A stretch of DNA of 27,507 nucleotides, from assembly GCA_020026285.1 (NCBI GenBank), contig JAHHQS010000038.1:1-27507 (forward strand). Reading direction: 5' to 3'. Below, piece after piece: positions 16,993 through 25,017 of the stretch. The position numbers and the translations under genes were made by a program. This stretch comes from Parabacteroides sp. GTDB lineage: Bacteria > Bacteroidota > Bacteroidia > Bacteroidales > Tannerellaceae. The notes beneath the pieces were generated by a model. The model was given only the letters and a program-made list of their open reading frames with translations, made no database searches and was not told where the DNA came from. The first letter of the stretch is position 1; every line of letters begins with the position of its first letter.

Positions 16993-18207
16993 TTAGGATA
17001 GAGGAATCCATTCTGCAAAAGCTTCCATAATCATCACCTCCGCCTTTTTATATAATTGTCTGATTTTAGGAAGATCCAGACGATTCTTTTTTTCCCATTC
17101 TTGTTTATGAGCATTAAATAGTGTGAAAACCTCTTCCTCCACAGGAGCGAGTTTCTGCATATAGCCTGTCTGTTCCTTGTTCCAAAGTAATTGCCAGTGC
17201 AGATATTTGTAACCGTTGCCACGTTTGATGGAATAGATCTTTTTTTTCAGTTCGGAAGAACACCAGTCTATGGGAGCAGTCTTGTATTTCTTGTTGTAAT
17301 TTACCAGATTGCATACTTCCTTCCCCATCTTTACCCATAAAGGGAGTGCTACCGAAGCTGGAGGATAACCAAGGACTGTCCACATCGTTGTCAATTCCGG
17401 ATTCATTCCTTTCTTTACGCCTTGTATCACAATAGAAGCCGTACTTTCCGAACGTGAGATAAAGTCTTGCTCTACGAACCAGCCGGAATGCTGGTTCGGA
17501 TCACAAGCCGGGTCCATCAGATCGATTTCCATCAGGCTGTTATAGAAGGAACGAGAAGCTTTTTGGAAAATACCTTGCGGAGTAAATTCCTCTTTCTTCA
17601 TTTCCTTGAAAATCTTTCTGGCAGTATCGTAACGTACGTATCCCAAACCTTCGTCTTTACGACCTTCGAACGAGAAGTTGGTATATATCATATAACCATC
17701 GGGAGCCAGGTTCGGATCATTTACATCTTTCTTATAATAACAATGGTTGTTGGTCTCATAATAAGCTGCACCACCATAGGCATCAATAACTCCAAAGTTA
17801 GCTTCCACTCGCATCGGACGTGACAAAGTATCAAGATAATGCTCAAAATCGTTTATTGTTTTACATATTTTCAAGGCATTACGCATAAAGTATCCTTCTT
17901 GATCCATTTCCTTTACGTCGTCATCCTTTAGATTAAACGAAGCCGTGTTCATGATAGAAAAGCCTGTTTCATTCGTCCCTGTCCAGATAGCGCTATCTGT
18001 ATCGTCGCTGTTTACTAATCCGATGTATGCATAACGTCCATCATTAAAGTAACCTATGTAATTGTATGGAGCTCCTGTATCTCGATGTTTCCACATAAGT
18101 GGTCGGCCGTCGGGGGTTGCCTTTCCTGTAATAATTATAGAAGTACAAGCCTTGTCTATAAAAGGAAAGCAAAGGTAAATAATAAAAAGTATCAGAAATT
18201 TCTTCAT
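16993..18207 (-). CDS. Secreted Ntn-hydrolase of the C45/choloylglycine-hydrolase-like group
   Basis: 404 residues from ATG 18207; the frame extends to 18258 but the first 17 codons lack a signal, whereas MKKFLILFIIYLCFPFIDKA does form one. Signal peptidase cleavage after Ala20 would expose Cys21 as the new N-terminus (CTSIIITGKATPDGRPLMWK), exactly what an N-terminal nucleophile hydrolase needs. HRDTG, NETGFSIMNTASF and NFGVIDAYGGAAYYET are typical of acyl-CoA:6-APA acyltransferase/C45 and related linear amide C-N hydrolases. The family cuts amide bonds in small molecules, acyl-amino acids, or peptides. A lipobox is unlikely since Asp is at -3. It follows the AraC regulator gene after 63 nt and is probably co-transcribed with it. 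Its link to glycan use is not obvious. Confidence 0.75.
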   Translation of the reverse strand: MKKFLILFIIYLCFPFIDKACTSIIITGKATPDGRPLMWKHRDTGAPYNYIGYFNDGRYAYIGLVNSDDTDSAIWTGTNETGFSIMNTASFNLKDDDVKEMDQEGYFMRNALKICKTINDFEHYLDTLSRPMRVEANFGVIDAYGGAAYYETNNHCYYKKDVNDPNLAPDGYMIYTNFSFEGRKDEGLGYVRYDTARKIFKEMKKEEFTPQGIFQKASRSFYNSLMEIDLMDPACDPNQHSGWFVEQDFISRSESTASIVIQGVKKGMNPELTTMWTVLGYPPASVALPLWVKMGKEVCNLVNYNKKYKTAPIDWCSSELKKKIYSIKRGNGYKYLHWQLLWNKEQTGYMQKLAPVEEEVFTLFNAHKQEWEKKNRLDLPKIRQLYKKAEVMIMEAFAEWIPLS

Positions 18208-18270
18208 TTTGTCTTTAAATAATAAGTGTATTTGATTTGTTATACAGTCTCTGTTCAAAATAACGATTCC

Positions 18271-19146
18271 TTATTCTTGCTTGTGTAACTCCCAATAGTA
18301 TTCGCTGGGAGTTTTGCCTGTAAGAGATTTGAATTGACGATCAAAGTGTGATAGATTGTTGTATCCGCAATCGTAAGCAACCTGTGAGATGGAAATGCTA
18401 CGATTTGTCAGCAGTTTGGTGGCATAAGAAATGCGTAGTTCTGCAAGGTAATTAAACAAGGTCTTTCCGGTATGTCTTTTGTAATATCGGCAGAGAGCAC
18501 TTGCGTTCATACTTACAAAAGTAGCTATTTGCTGCAAGGAGATATTTTCTTGATAGTTCTGATTCATATACAGGTTGGCCTGTTCGATAATTGAACTCAT
18601 ATCTTTCTGATCAAACTGATTATTGTAGCTGGAATCGGTAAGAAGTGTATATGGACAAGAGGAAAGCCGTTGCAGGATTTCATAAAGAGCAATTAGTTTG
18701 TTAAAACCATGATACGAAGGAAGTTTACGGAACATATCTTTGATAGGCTCAGAAGAATCGCCGGTAAACAGGATACCTTGTCGGGAGTCTGCAAGAAGAT
18801 ACGAAATCTCTGTAAACTCCTCTATTTCCATATCAGTTGTTGGAAATATATTTTCTCCGAACTGTGCATATACGGAGGCAGAGCGAAGCTGTGTCTCTTT
18901 TACATAATATTCGTCGGAACTCAACCATAAATGAGGCAGATTCGGACCGAGCAGTATAAAGTCACCCACTTTTAGCTTGTAGGATTTGTTCCCAATAAAT
19001 GCGTGCCCTTTCCCCTTCTCAATCAGAATCAGTTCATATTCCGGATGTATATGAAGTGGTGCCTCAAAGTATTCGTGCTCATAATATTTGGCCGTGAACG
19101 AAGAATGAATGGGGTTGATTACTTTTTCAACTAAAATGCTTTTCAT
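18271..19146 (-). CDS. AraC/XylS-family transcriptional regulator
   Basis: 291 residues. The N-terminal half is a cupin sensor domain (HIHPEYELILIEKGKGHAFI, VGDFILLGPNLPHLW). The C-terminal part from about 185 holds the two HTH motifs of the AraC family: ISLQQIATFVSMNASALCRY then ISISQVAYDCGYNNLSHFDR, ending QFKSLTGKTPSEYYW. Such proteins usually sense a sugar or metabolite in the cytoplasm and activate nearby operons. The gene sits exactly at the turning point between the minus-strand PUL and the plus-strand methyltransferase operon, only 110 nt from the latter, so it is the best candidate regulator of both. No hybrid two-component sensor or ECF sigma/anti-sigma pair is in the window. Confidence 0.92.
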   Translation of the reverse strand: MKSILVEKVINPIHSSFTAKYYEHEYFEAPLHIHPEYELILIEKGKGHAFIGNKSYKLKVGDFILLGPNLPHLWLSSDEYYVKETQLRSASVYAQFGENIFPTTDMEIEEFTEISYLLADSRQGILFTGDSSEPIKDMFRKLPSYHGFNKLIALYEILQRLSSCPYTLLTDSSYNNQFDQKDMSSIIEQANLYMNQNYQENISLQQIATFVSMNASALCRYYKRHTGKTLFNYLAELRISYATKLLTNRSISISQVAYDCGYNNLSHFDRQFKSLTGKTPSEYYWELHKQE

Positions 19147-19170
19147 TATTGATAGATTTTTCTATTAATG

Positions 19171-19198
19171 CAAATATAGTGTCAAATATCGCAAATAT
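19171..19198. promoter_or_regulatory. AraC gene -7 element and CAAATAT triplet
   Basis: On the minus strand 19178-19171 reads TATATTTG, a perfect TAnnTTTG -7 element placing the AraC transcript start near 19164, about 18 nt before its ATG. The same CAAATAT heptamer (plus strand) recurs at 19183 and 19192, so three copies crowd this 110-nt divergent region. The extra copies may form an operator for autoregulation, or may reflect AT-richness. Confidence 0.5.
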
Positions 19199-19227
19199 TA
19201 AAGAAAGAAAGTCTGTAAATGATATTT

Positions 19228-19235
19228 ATTTTTGT
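19228..19235 (+). promoter_or_regulatory. -7 element of the methyltransferase operon
   Basis: TATTTTTG matches TAnnTTTG about 22 nt upstream of the ATG at 19257, predicting a very short leader of roughly 15 nt. No -33 TTG is evident at the usual spacing, which fits a promoter that depends on an activator. The position may be off by one base. Confidence 0.5.
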
Positions 19236-19256
19236 GGAAAATAAAATATTAATGAA

Positions 19257-20354
19257 ATGACACATAAAGAAAGAGTAATTAAAGCATTAAATCATGAGGA
19301 GACAGATAGACCTCCTTTTCAAGCAACGTTCACTCCTGAGTTTGCAGACCGATTAAGAAAGGAATTTAATTTGCCAGAGATGGTAACAGAACCACATCAT
19401 CGTAAATGGTATGGATATGATTTGGAAGTCTTGACAGGGCAAGATGCACTACAGGCAGGTGTTGGTTGGGTAACAAATTATTATTTAAAACCAGAACCTT
19501 ATGTTGATGAATGGGGTGTTAGCTGGAAAATAGATCCTTATAAAACTCCTTTTGGTATAGGACATTATACTAATATTGCAAAGAATCCATTACGTGATGA
19601 TGATGAAGCTGCAATGGCTTATAAAGCACCTGATCCAACTCGTCCAGAATTGTATTCTCATGTAGAGCGTTTAATAAAAGAATATGGAGATGAATATTTC
19701 ATAATAGGTCGTGTACATGGAACTTTTTTTGAGACAGCTTGGGCTTTAAGAGGATTAGATACATTGATGATGGATTTTTATATGAATCCGGATTTGGCAA
19801 ATCATTTATTAGATACTGTTGGCGGTTATCATACAGAAGTTGTACGTCAGCTCGCCCGTAGAGGAGTAGATATGATTTGGTTGGGTGACGATATGGGGGC
19901 TCAGTCTGCATTGTTGCTTGATCCAGATTTGTGGAGAGAGTTTTTTAAACCAAGAATGGCTGCTATTATTAAAGAGGCAAAAACTATTAATCCTAATATA
20001 AAAATTGCTTATCATACTGACGGATGTAATTACGATATCATTCCAGATCTGATAGAAATCGGTCTTGATGTACTTAATCCTATTCAGACAGAATGTATGG
20101 ATCCGGAAATTTTGCAAGAGAAATATGGTGATCGTTTATGTTTCTTTGGCGGTATTGCAGTGCAATCAACATTACCTCAAGGTACTGCTGATGATATCAG
20201 AAAAGAATATCACTGGTTGAAAAATTCATTAGGAAAAAATGGTGGATGGCTTTGTGCTCCTACACATCATGTTCAATTAGATACACCTATGGAAAATTTC
20301 TTTACATTATTAGAAACTATAGGTCTAGAAGATAAACGTCCTAATAAAAAATAA
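19257..20354 (+). CDS. UroD-fold corrinoid-dependent methyltransferase (COG0407 type)
   Basis: 365 residues, cytoplasmic, without a signal. It starts MTHKERVIKALNHEETDRPP, the standard opening of the uroporphyrinogen-decarboxylase-like methyltransferase family. Other marks are GRVHGTFFETAWALRG (151-166), VDMIWLGDDMG (204-214), the active-site loop YHTDGC (252-257, His253, Asp255, Cys257), LNPIQTECMDPE, LCFFGGIAVQSTLP, and LCAPTHHVQLDTP (Cys333, His337, His338). Members with this HTDG motif next to a corrinoid protein gene are thought to take a methyl group from a methoxylated or methylated substrate onto Co(I). Here the next gene is a sugar-type symporter and then the corrinoid protein, so I infer the substrate-specific methyltransferase I of an O-demethylase acting on a methylated sugar. 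It is not likely to be the haem-pathway HemE: no haem genes are nearby. Confidence 0.85.
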   Translation: MTHKERVIKALNHEETDRPPFQATFTPEFADRLRKEFNLPEMVTEPHHRKWYGYDLEVLTGQDALQAGVGWVTNYYLKPEPYVDEWGVSWKIDPYKTPFGIGHYTNIAKNPLRDDDEAAMAYKAPDPTRPELYSHVERLIKEYGDEYFIIGRVHGTFFETAWALRGLDTLMMDFYMNPDLANHLLDTVGGYHTEVVRQLARRGVDMIWLGDDMGAQSALLLDPDLWREFFKPRMAAIIKEAKTINPNIKIAYHTDGCNYDIIPDLIEIGLDVLNPIQTECMDPEILQEKYGDRLCFFGGIAVQSTLPQGTADDIRKEYHWLKNSLGKNGGWLCAPTHHVQLDTPMENFFTLLETIGLEDKRPNKK

Positions 20355-20384
20355 TATATAAAATAAAAACATATATTAATTTGC

Positions 20385-21953
20385 ATGCAAACATTTACAG
20401 TTCTTGACTATATAATTTTTATAGCTTATGCTTGTTTGATTTTATTCACCGGGTTATTTGTTAGTAGAACCAAGAAAGGACAAGAAAAAGATTCACAGGA
20501 ATATTTCCTTGCTGGAAAATCTTTAGGCTGGTGGGCTATTGGTGCTTCTATCATTGCTTCCAATATTTCAGCAGAACAATTTATTGGAATGTCCGGGTCC
20601 GGATTTGCAATAGGACTAGGTATAGCATCGTATGAATTTATTGCTGCTGCTACGTTAATATTGATAGCTGTATTTTTCCTGCCGATATATTTGCGTTCAA
20701 ATATTTATACGATGCCGCAATTTTTGGAAATGCGTTATGATAAAAGGGTTAAAACTATTATGGCTTTTTTCTGGCTATTAGTTTTTATCTTCGTTAATCT
20801 GACTTCTATTTTATATCTGGGTTCTTTGGCTATTAATAAGATTCTGGAGATTGATATGACTTGGAGTATAGTTGGTTTGGCGTTGTTTGCAGGTGTCTAT
20901 TCTATCTATGGAGGATTAAAAGCTGTCGCTTTAACTGATTTTATACAAGTTATATTCTTAATCGGAGGTGGATTATTAACAACTTATGTAGCTTTGAATT
21001 ATTATTCGGATTCACAAGGTGCATGGGTCGGTTTCCAGAAATTATTAGAAAATGTACCTGAAAAATTTGATATGATTTTGGATAAGAATGATCCTAATTA
21101 TATTTATTTACCAGGTATAGGTGTAATCTTGGGAGGACTTTGGGTTTCTGCTTTATATTATTTTGGTTGTAACCAATACATTATACAGCGTGCTTTGGCT
21201 GCTAAAAGTCTTTCTGAGGCACAATTAGGTTTGGTATTTGCTGGATTATTAAAAATAATCTTGCCTTTAATAGTTGTTATACCGGGAATTGTGGCTTTTG
21301 CTTTAGATGCACCTATTGACAAACCTGATCAAGCTTATCCTTGGTTGATGCATAATTTTATTCCAAGCGGAATAAAAGGTGTAGCTTTTGCTGCTTTGGT
21401 TGCTGCTGTTGTAAGTTCTTTGGCATCAATGATAAATAGTATTTCGACTATTTTTACAATGGATATCTATAAAGAATACATATCAAAGAATCCTTCGGAG
21501 AAAACATTAGTAAAAGTTGGTCGTCTGTTTGGTATGTTGAGTTTGATTGTGGCAATGATAATTGCTCCTATGTTGGGTAATTTAGATCAGGCTTTTCAAT
21601 TTATTCAGGAATTTACCGGATTTGTTAGCCCTGGAGCATTAGCAATTTTTGTTTTGGGATTTTTCTGGAAACGATCAAATTCTGAAGGTGCTATAGCTGC
21701 GGCTATAGGTACATTCGTCTTTTCATTTTTAATGAAATTCTTATGTCCTGAAATATCTTTTATAGATCGAATGGGATATGTATTCATACTTTGTATCATT
21801 ATTATGGTATTGTTCGGTTTCTTCGGAAAGCAGACTGACCAATCAAAGGCTTTAGCTATTGATAAAACTTTATTTCAAACAACTCGCTTATTTAAGGTTT
21901 TAAGTATTTTAATTTTAATATTATTAAGTACAATTTATTATTATTTTTGGTAA
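20385..21953 (+). CDS. Sodium:solute symporter (SSS family, sugar-type)
   Basis: 522 residues, with about 13-14 hydrophobic membrane segments spread over the whole length, standard for the SSS/SGLT family. Family marks are GWWAIGASIIASNISAEQFI (about 48-67), GMSGSGFAIGLGIASYEF, YSIYGGLKAVALTDFIQVI (about 173-191), and AALVAAVVSSLASMINSIST (about 335-354), matching the SGLT-type Na+ site region. It lies 30 nt after the UroD methyltransferase and only 1 nt before the corrinoid protein gene, so it is embedded in the methyltransferase operon. That places it as the inner-membrane importer of the methylated substrate, most likely a monosaccharide released by the PUL enzymes. The sugar identity is not predictable. 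Confidence 0.93.
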   Translation: MQTFTVLDYIIFIAYACLILFTGLFVSRTKKGQEKDSQEYFLAGKSLGWWAIGASIIASNISAEQFIGMSGSGFAIGLGIASYEFIAAATLILIAVFFLPIYLRSNIYTMPQFLEMRYDKRVKTIMAFFWLLVFIFVNLTSILYLGSLAINKILEIDMTWSIVGLALFAGVYSIYGGLKAVALTDFIQVIFLIGGGLLTTYVALNYYSDSQGAWVGFQKLLENVPEKFDMILDKNDPNYIYLPGIGVILGGLWVSALYYFGCNQYIIQRALAAKSLSEAQLGLVFAGLLKIILPLIVVIPGIVAFALDAPIDKPDQAYPWLMHNFIPSGIKGVAFAALVAAVVSSLASMINSISTIFTMDIYKEYISKNPSEKTLVKVGRLFGMLSLIVAMIIAPMLGNLDQAFQFIQEFTGFVSPGALAIFVLGFFWKRSNSEGAIAAAIGTFVFSFLMKFLCPEISFIDRMGYVFILCIIIMVLFGFFGKQTDQSKALAIDKTLFQTTRLFKVLSILILILLSTIYYYFW

Positions 21954-21954
21954 G

Positions 21955-22623
21955 ATGGAAGATTTATTTGAAAAACTTGCAGTATGTGTGGAATTTGGAA
22001 AGATTAATCAAAATTCGCCTTTTCCTCCTCAGATGAAAGGACAGCCAGGTGCTGAAGATATAACACTTCAGTTATTGGAAGAAAAAGTCAATCCTGCTGA
22101 TATTCTAACAAAAGGTTTAATTGTTGGAATGGAAAAAATAGGTGTAAAATTTAAAGAAAATAAAGTGTTTGTGCCACAGGTTCTGATGAGTGCAAAGGCT
22201 ATGGGAACTGCGATGAAACATCTAAAACCATTTTTTTCCGATGGAACAGTTCAGAGTAGAGGTAAATTTATTATTGGTACAGTAGAAGGAGACTTGCATG
22301 ATATCGGTAAGAATTTGGTTGCAATGATGGTTGAAGGAAATGGATATGAAGTAATTGATTTGGGTGTTGATGTGAAGACAGAAAAGTATTTGGAAGCAAT
22401 TCGTCAGAATCCAGATGCATTTGTAGGTATGTCGGCTCTTTTGACCACAACAATGATTAATATGAAGACTATAAATGATGCGATTAAGAAAGAGTTTCCT
22501 AATGTAATAACATTTATTGGCGGTGCTCCTGTTACAGCTGAATTCGCAAAAGAAATAGGTGCCGATCATTATAGTGACGGTCCACAGGAATTAGTAGATA
22601 TCTTAAATAAGATTACAGCTTGA
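21955..22623 (+). CDS. Corrinoid (B12-binding) methyl-carrier protein
   Basis: 222 residues, the size of MtaC/MtbC/MtvC-type carriers. Residues about 30-95 are the helical cap domain (DITLQLLEEKVNPADILTKG, FVPQVLMSAKAMGTAM). The B12-binding Rossmann domain follows, with intact D113-x-H115-x-x-G118 (EGDLHDIGKN, His115 the lower cobalt ligand), then GMSALLTTTM and FIGGAPVT. It carries the methyl group on cobalt between two methyltransferases. The gene follows the symporter by 1 nt, and the UroD2 gene follows after 122 nt. The N-terminal 25 residues are less conserved. Together with the two UroD-fold proteins it is the core evidence for a corrinoid methyl-transfer system in this locus. Confidence 0.95.
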   Translation: MEDLFEKLAVCVEFGKINQNSPFPPQMKGQPGAEDITLQLLEEKVNPADILTKGLIVGMEKIGVKFKENKVFVPQVLMSAKAMGTAMKHLKPFFSDGTVQSRGKFIIGTVEGDLHDIGKNLVAMMVEGNGYEVIDLGVDVKTEKYLEAIRQNPDAFVGMSALLTTTMINMKTINDAIKKEFPNVITFIGGAPVTAEFAKEIGADHYSDGPQELVDILNKITA

Positions 22624-22634
22624 TTTTTTAGAAA

Positions 22635-22665
22635 GAAGTAAATTTTGAATATAAAAATTTACTTC
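22635..22665 (+). other. Hairpin in the corrinoid-UroD2 intergenic gap
   Basis: Arms 22635-22646 and 22654-22665 form a perfect 12-bp AT-rich stem with a 7-nt loop, 12 nt after the corrinoid gene stop. No T run follows on the plus strand, so it may be a weak terminator or a processing or stability element that sets different levels of the upstream and downstream cistrons. The rest of the 122-nt gap shows no recognisable cobalamin riboswitch or -7 promoter. Confidence 0.4.
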
Positions 22666-22745
22666 ATGTATTAGATAGATATCAACGTCCCGTCAACTCA
22701 TATAAATATTAACGAATTACTAATTTATATAATTATTATAATATC

Positions 22746-24113
22746 ATGAAAGGTAAAGAATTAATCAAAAAGGCGTTTAACTTGGAAGAAGTGGAACGTG
22801 CTCCTTGGGTGCCATTTGTAGGTGTGCATGCAGCAAGTCTGATTGGAACCGATGCCGAATCTTACTTTAAATCAGAAGATTTAATGTATGAAGGTTTAAC
22901 AAAGGCGATAGAATTATATAAACCCGATGGAATACCAGTCTCTTTTGATTTGCAGATGGAGGCTGAAATTCTAGGTTGTCAATTGGTTTGGAGTAAGGAT
23001 AATCCACCTTCAGTAGCTTCTCATCCAATGGGTGAAGGAGGAACTAAGACATTGAAGGATATGTTTATTCCCAAACCGACAGATGGACGTATCGGAAGAA
23101 CATTGAATGTTGCCAGAAGACTGCGTGAAGCAAATCCGGATTTGGCTCTTTATGGATTAATCACAGGACCTTTCACATTGGCGTTACATCTATGTGGTAC
23201 AGATATCTTTATGAAAATGTTTTCTGATGAAAACGAAGTGAATGAAATTCTTTCATTCTGTGCCGATGTCTGTATGGCGATGAGTGATTATTATGTTGAG
23301 GCCGGTTGTGACGTTGTAGCCGTTGTCGACCCGATGTGTAGCCAGATAGGCGCTGATCAGTTCGAACAGTTTGTATCTGATCCATGCAGGAAAGTCTTCA
23401 AACATATCAAGGAGATTGGGGCACTGTCTTCTTTCTTTGTCTGTGGTCATGCACAACATAATATTGAAGTCATGTGTCAGTGTGAACCAAATAATATATC
23501 AATAGATGAAAACATACCTTTGGATTATGTAAGAGACACTTGTCTGGCACATAATGTATGTTATGGTGGAAATCTGAAGTTGACAGTCGTATTACTGATG
23601 GGTGATGTTGATGATACCAAACGAAATGTCGTGGAATGTCTGGATATCGCCGGAAAAGGATACAAAGGATATATCATGTCTCCAGGTTGTGACCTTGCTT
23701 TTGCGACACCAAAGGAAAATCTTATTGCCTGTGGCGATCTGGTTCGGGATGAATATCAGCAGGATGTAGTCAGAGCAATGGGACCCAAGCAGCTGGATGT
23801 GGAACCGTTGGATTTATCAACTTATGTGGAAGATGATATTATAAAGGTAGACTGTGTTACTCTGGATGCTTCCGGTTGTGCAGCCTGTCAGTATATGTTT
23901 GAAGCGGCGAAACGTGGAGCAGAACCTTTTGGAAAGAAGGTGGTTGTTACCGAACATTCCATCAAGACGAAGGAGGGACTGAACTTTATGGCTGCAACAG
24001 GAACAAAAAATATCCCGACATTGTTGATTGACGGTAAAATAGAGTTTGTTTCAAATATACCTCCAGTTCAGGATATAACAGATGCTATAACTAAAGTATT
24101 GGAGACAAAATAA
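22746..24113 (+). CDS. MtaA/CmuA-like UroD-fold methyltransferase fused to thioredoxin-like domain
   Basis: 455 residues, about 100 longer than usual MtaA/MtbA proteins. Residues 1-345 are the UroD barrel: ELIKKAFNLEEVERAPWVPF, LYGLITGPFTLALHLCG (135-151), AGCDVVAVVDPMCSQIG (187-202), FVCGHAQHN (231-239), and YIMSPGCDLAFATPKENL (309-326). In MtaA/MtbA the zinc site is HxC plus a distant Cys. Here Cys233 and Cys315 are kept but the His two before Cys233 is Phe231, with His235 two after it as a possible substitute. Residues about 366-455 are a small thioredoxin-like domain with CAAC (378-381) and the cis-Pro segment IPTLLIDGK (423-431). I infer methyltransferase II, moving methyl from corrinoid to a thiol or pterin acceptor, with a redox partner attached. 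The GTPase gene follows after 1 nt. Confidence 0.82.
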   Translation: MKGKELIKKAFNLEEVERAPWVPFVGVHAASLIGTDAESYFKSEDLMYEGLTKAIELYKPDGIPVSFDLQMEAEILGCQLVWSKDNPPSVASHPMGEGGTKTLKDMFIPKPTDGRIGRTLNVARRLREANPDLALYGLITGPFTLALHLCGTDIFMKMFSDENEVNEILSFCADVCMAMSDYYVEAGCDVVAVVDPMCSQIGADQFEQFVSDPCRKVFKHIKEIGALSSFFVCGHAQHNIEVMCQCEPNNISIDENIPLDYVRDTCLAHNVCYGGNLKLTVVLLMGDVDDTKRNVVECLDIAGKGYKGYIMSPGCDLAFATPKENLIACGDLVRDEYQQDVVRAMGPKQLDVEPLDLSTYVEDDIIKVDCVTLDASGCAACQYMFEAAKRGAEPFGKKVVVTEHSIKTKEGLNFMAATGTKNIPTLLIDGKIEFVSNIPPVQDITDAITKVLETK

Positions 24114-24114
24114 A

Positions 24115-25017
24115 ATGAAATCGAAAATTCCTTTGATTCTGTTAACGGGTTTTTTAGGAAGTGGAAAAACCTCCTTCCTACTAAATTATCTGTCCTTGTA
24201 TTCAGCACAGAAAAAGATCGCTATAGTTCAGAATGAGTTTGCTCAATCGAATATAGATAGTGATATATTGAGGGAGGAGGATAAGCATTTTGTATTAAGA
24301 GAGCTTGATAGAGGCTCGATATTTTGTACATGTTTGTTTTCCAATTTTAAAGATACGCTGGTGGAATTATCAGAGCAGGAAGAGCTGGATGTAGTTCTGA
24401 TTGAAGCAACAGGTATTGCTGACCCGATTGGAATAGCTCAGGTTATGGAAGATCAGCGTATCAGTGACTCTTATTATTTAGACAAGATAATAACAATAGT
24501 CGACTCCTGTCGTTTCTTGAATGCATTGGAAAGAATTATAGGAATTAGACATCAGATTGAAGTAGCAGATTATATTTTAATTAATAAAACAGATTTGGTG
24601 GAAGATGTAGTTTTGCAGAAGATAAAAGAAAGGATTGATTTAATCAATCCTTTTGCAAAACTATTGTTTTCCAGTCATGGCAGGTTCAGCCCTCAGGATT
24701 TCAACAAGGGAGATGTTTCAAATTATATATCCCAACAGCTTAGAGGGGAACTGACTAGATGCGGTGAAGGGAATTATGTTTCAAGAATTTTCAAGACAAC
24801 GGAACTTATATCTATGGATAAGGTGAACGCATTCATGGAGTCGCTGGATGATTATATCTTGAGAGTGAAGGGATATGTAATGGATCAGGATGGTAACGGT
24901 TATATGATTCAATATGTTCCTGGACAAGTAGAAATAATACCTTGCAAACATTTGGTGGAAAAGACTGAACTGATCTCAATCGGTTTCAAAGAACCAGATT
25001 TTAGAATTCTACAATGA
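24115..25017 (+). CDS. CobW/COG0523-type G3E GTPase
   Basis: 300 residues. The N-terminus has the Walker A motif of G3E GTPases (LLTGFLGSGKTSF, 9-21). NEFAQSNIDSDIL (40-52), LIEATGIADPIGI (95-107, Walker B/switch) and the guanine motif NKTD (157-160) follow. The metal-binding CxCC motif of COG0523 members is reduced to FCTC (Cys71, Cys73). The C-terminal 100 residues form a small CobW_C-like domain. G3E proteins act as metal or cofactor chaperones (CobW, UreG, HypB, MeaB). Here the gene is wedged between the MtaA-like gene (1 nt) and a radical SAM gene (4-nt ATGA overlap). It is therefore likely to load zinc into the methyltransferases or help the corrinoid protein, by analogy with MeaB; which of these is not known. 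Confidence 0.88.
   Translation: MKSKIPLILLTGFLGSGKTSFLLNYLSLYSAQKKIAIVQNEFAQSNIDSDILREEDKHFVLRELDRGSIFCTCLFSNFKDTLVELSEQEELDVVLIEATGIADPIGIAQVMEDQRISDSYYLDKIITIVDSCRFLNALERIIGIRHQIEVADYILINKTDLVEDVVLQKIKERIDLINPFAKLLFSSHGRFSPQDFNKGDVSNYISQQLRGELTRCGEGNYVSRIFKTTELISMDKVNAFMESLDDYILRVKGYVMDQDGNGYMIQYVPGQVEIIPCKHLVEKTELISIGFKEPDFRILQ

Noticed and set aside
19257..20354. Uroporphyrinogen decarboxylase of haem synthesis (HemE)
   Set aside because: The HTDGC and APTHH loops and the corrinoid protein and symporter neighbours fit a methyltransferase, not haem synthesis.
22222..22569. 115-codon minus-strand frame opposite the corrinoid protein
   Set aside because: It lies entirely antisense to a clear B12-binding domain and shows no family features.
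22624..22745. Cobalamin riboswitch in the gap before the second methyltransferase
   Set aside because: The 122-nt gap is too short and lacks a recognisable B12-box; only a 12-bp AT-rich hairpin is seen.
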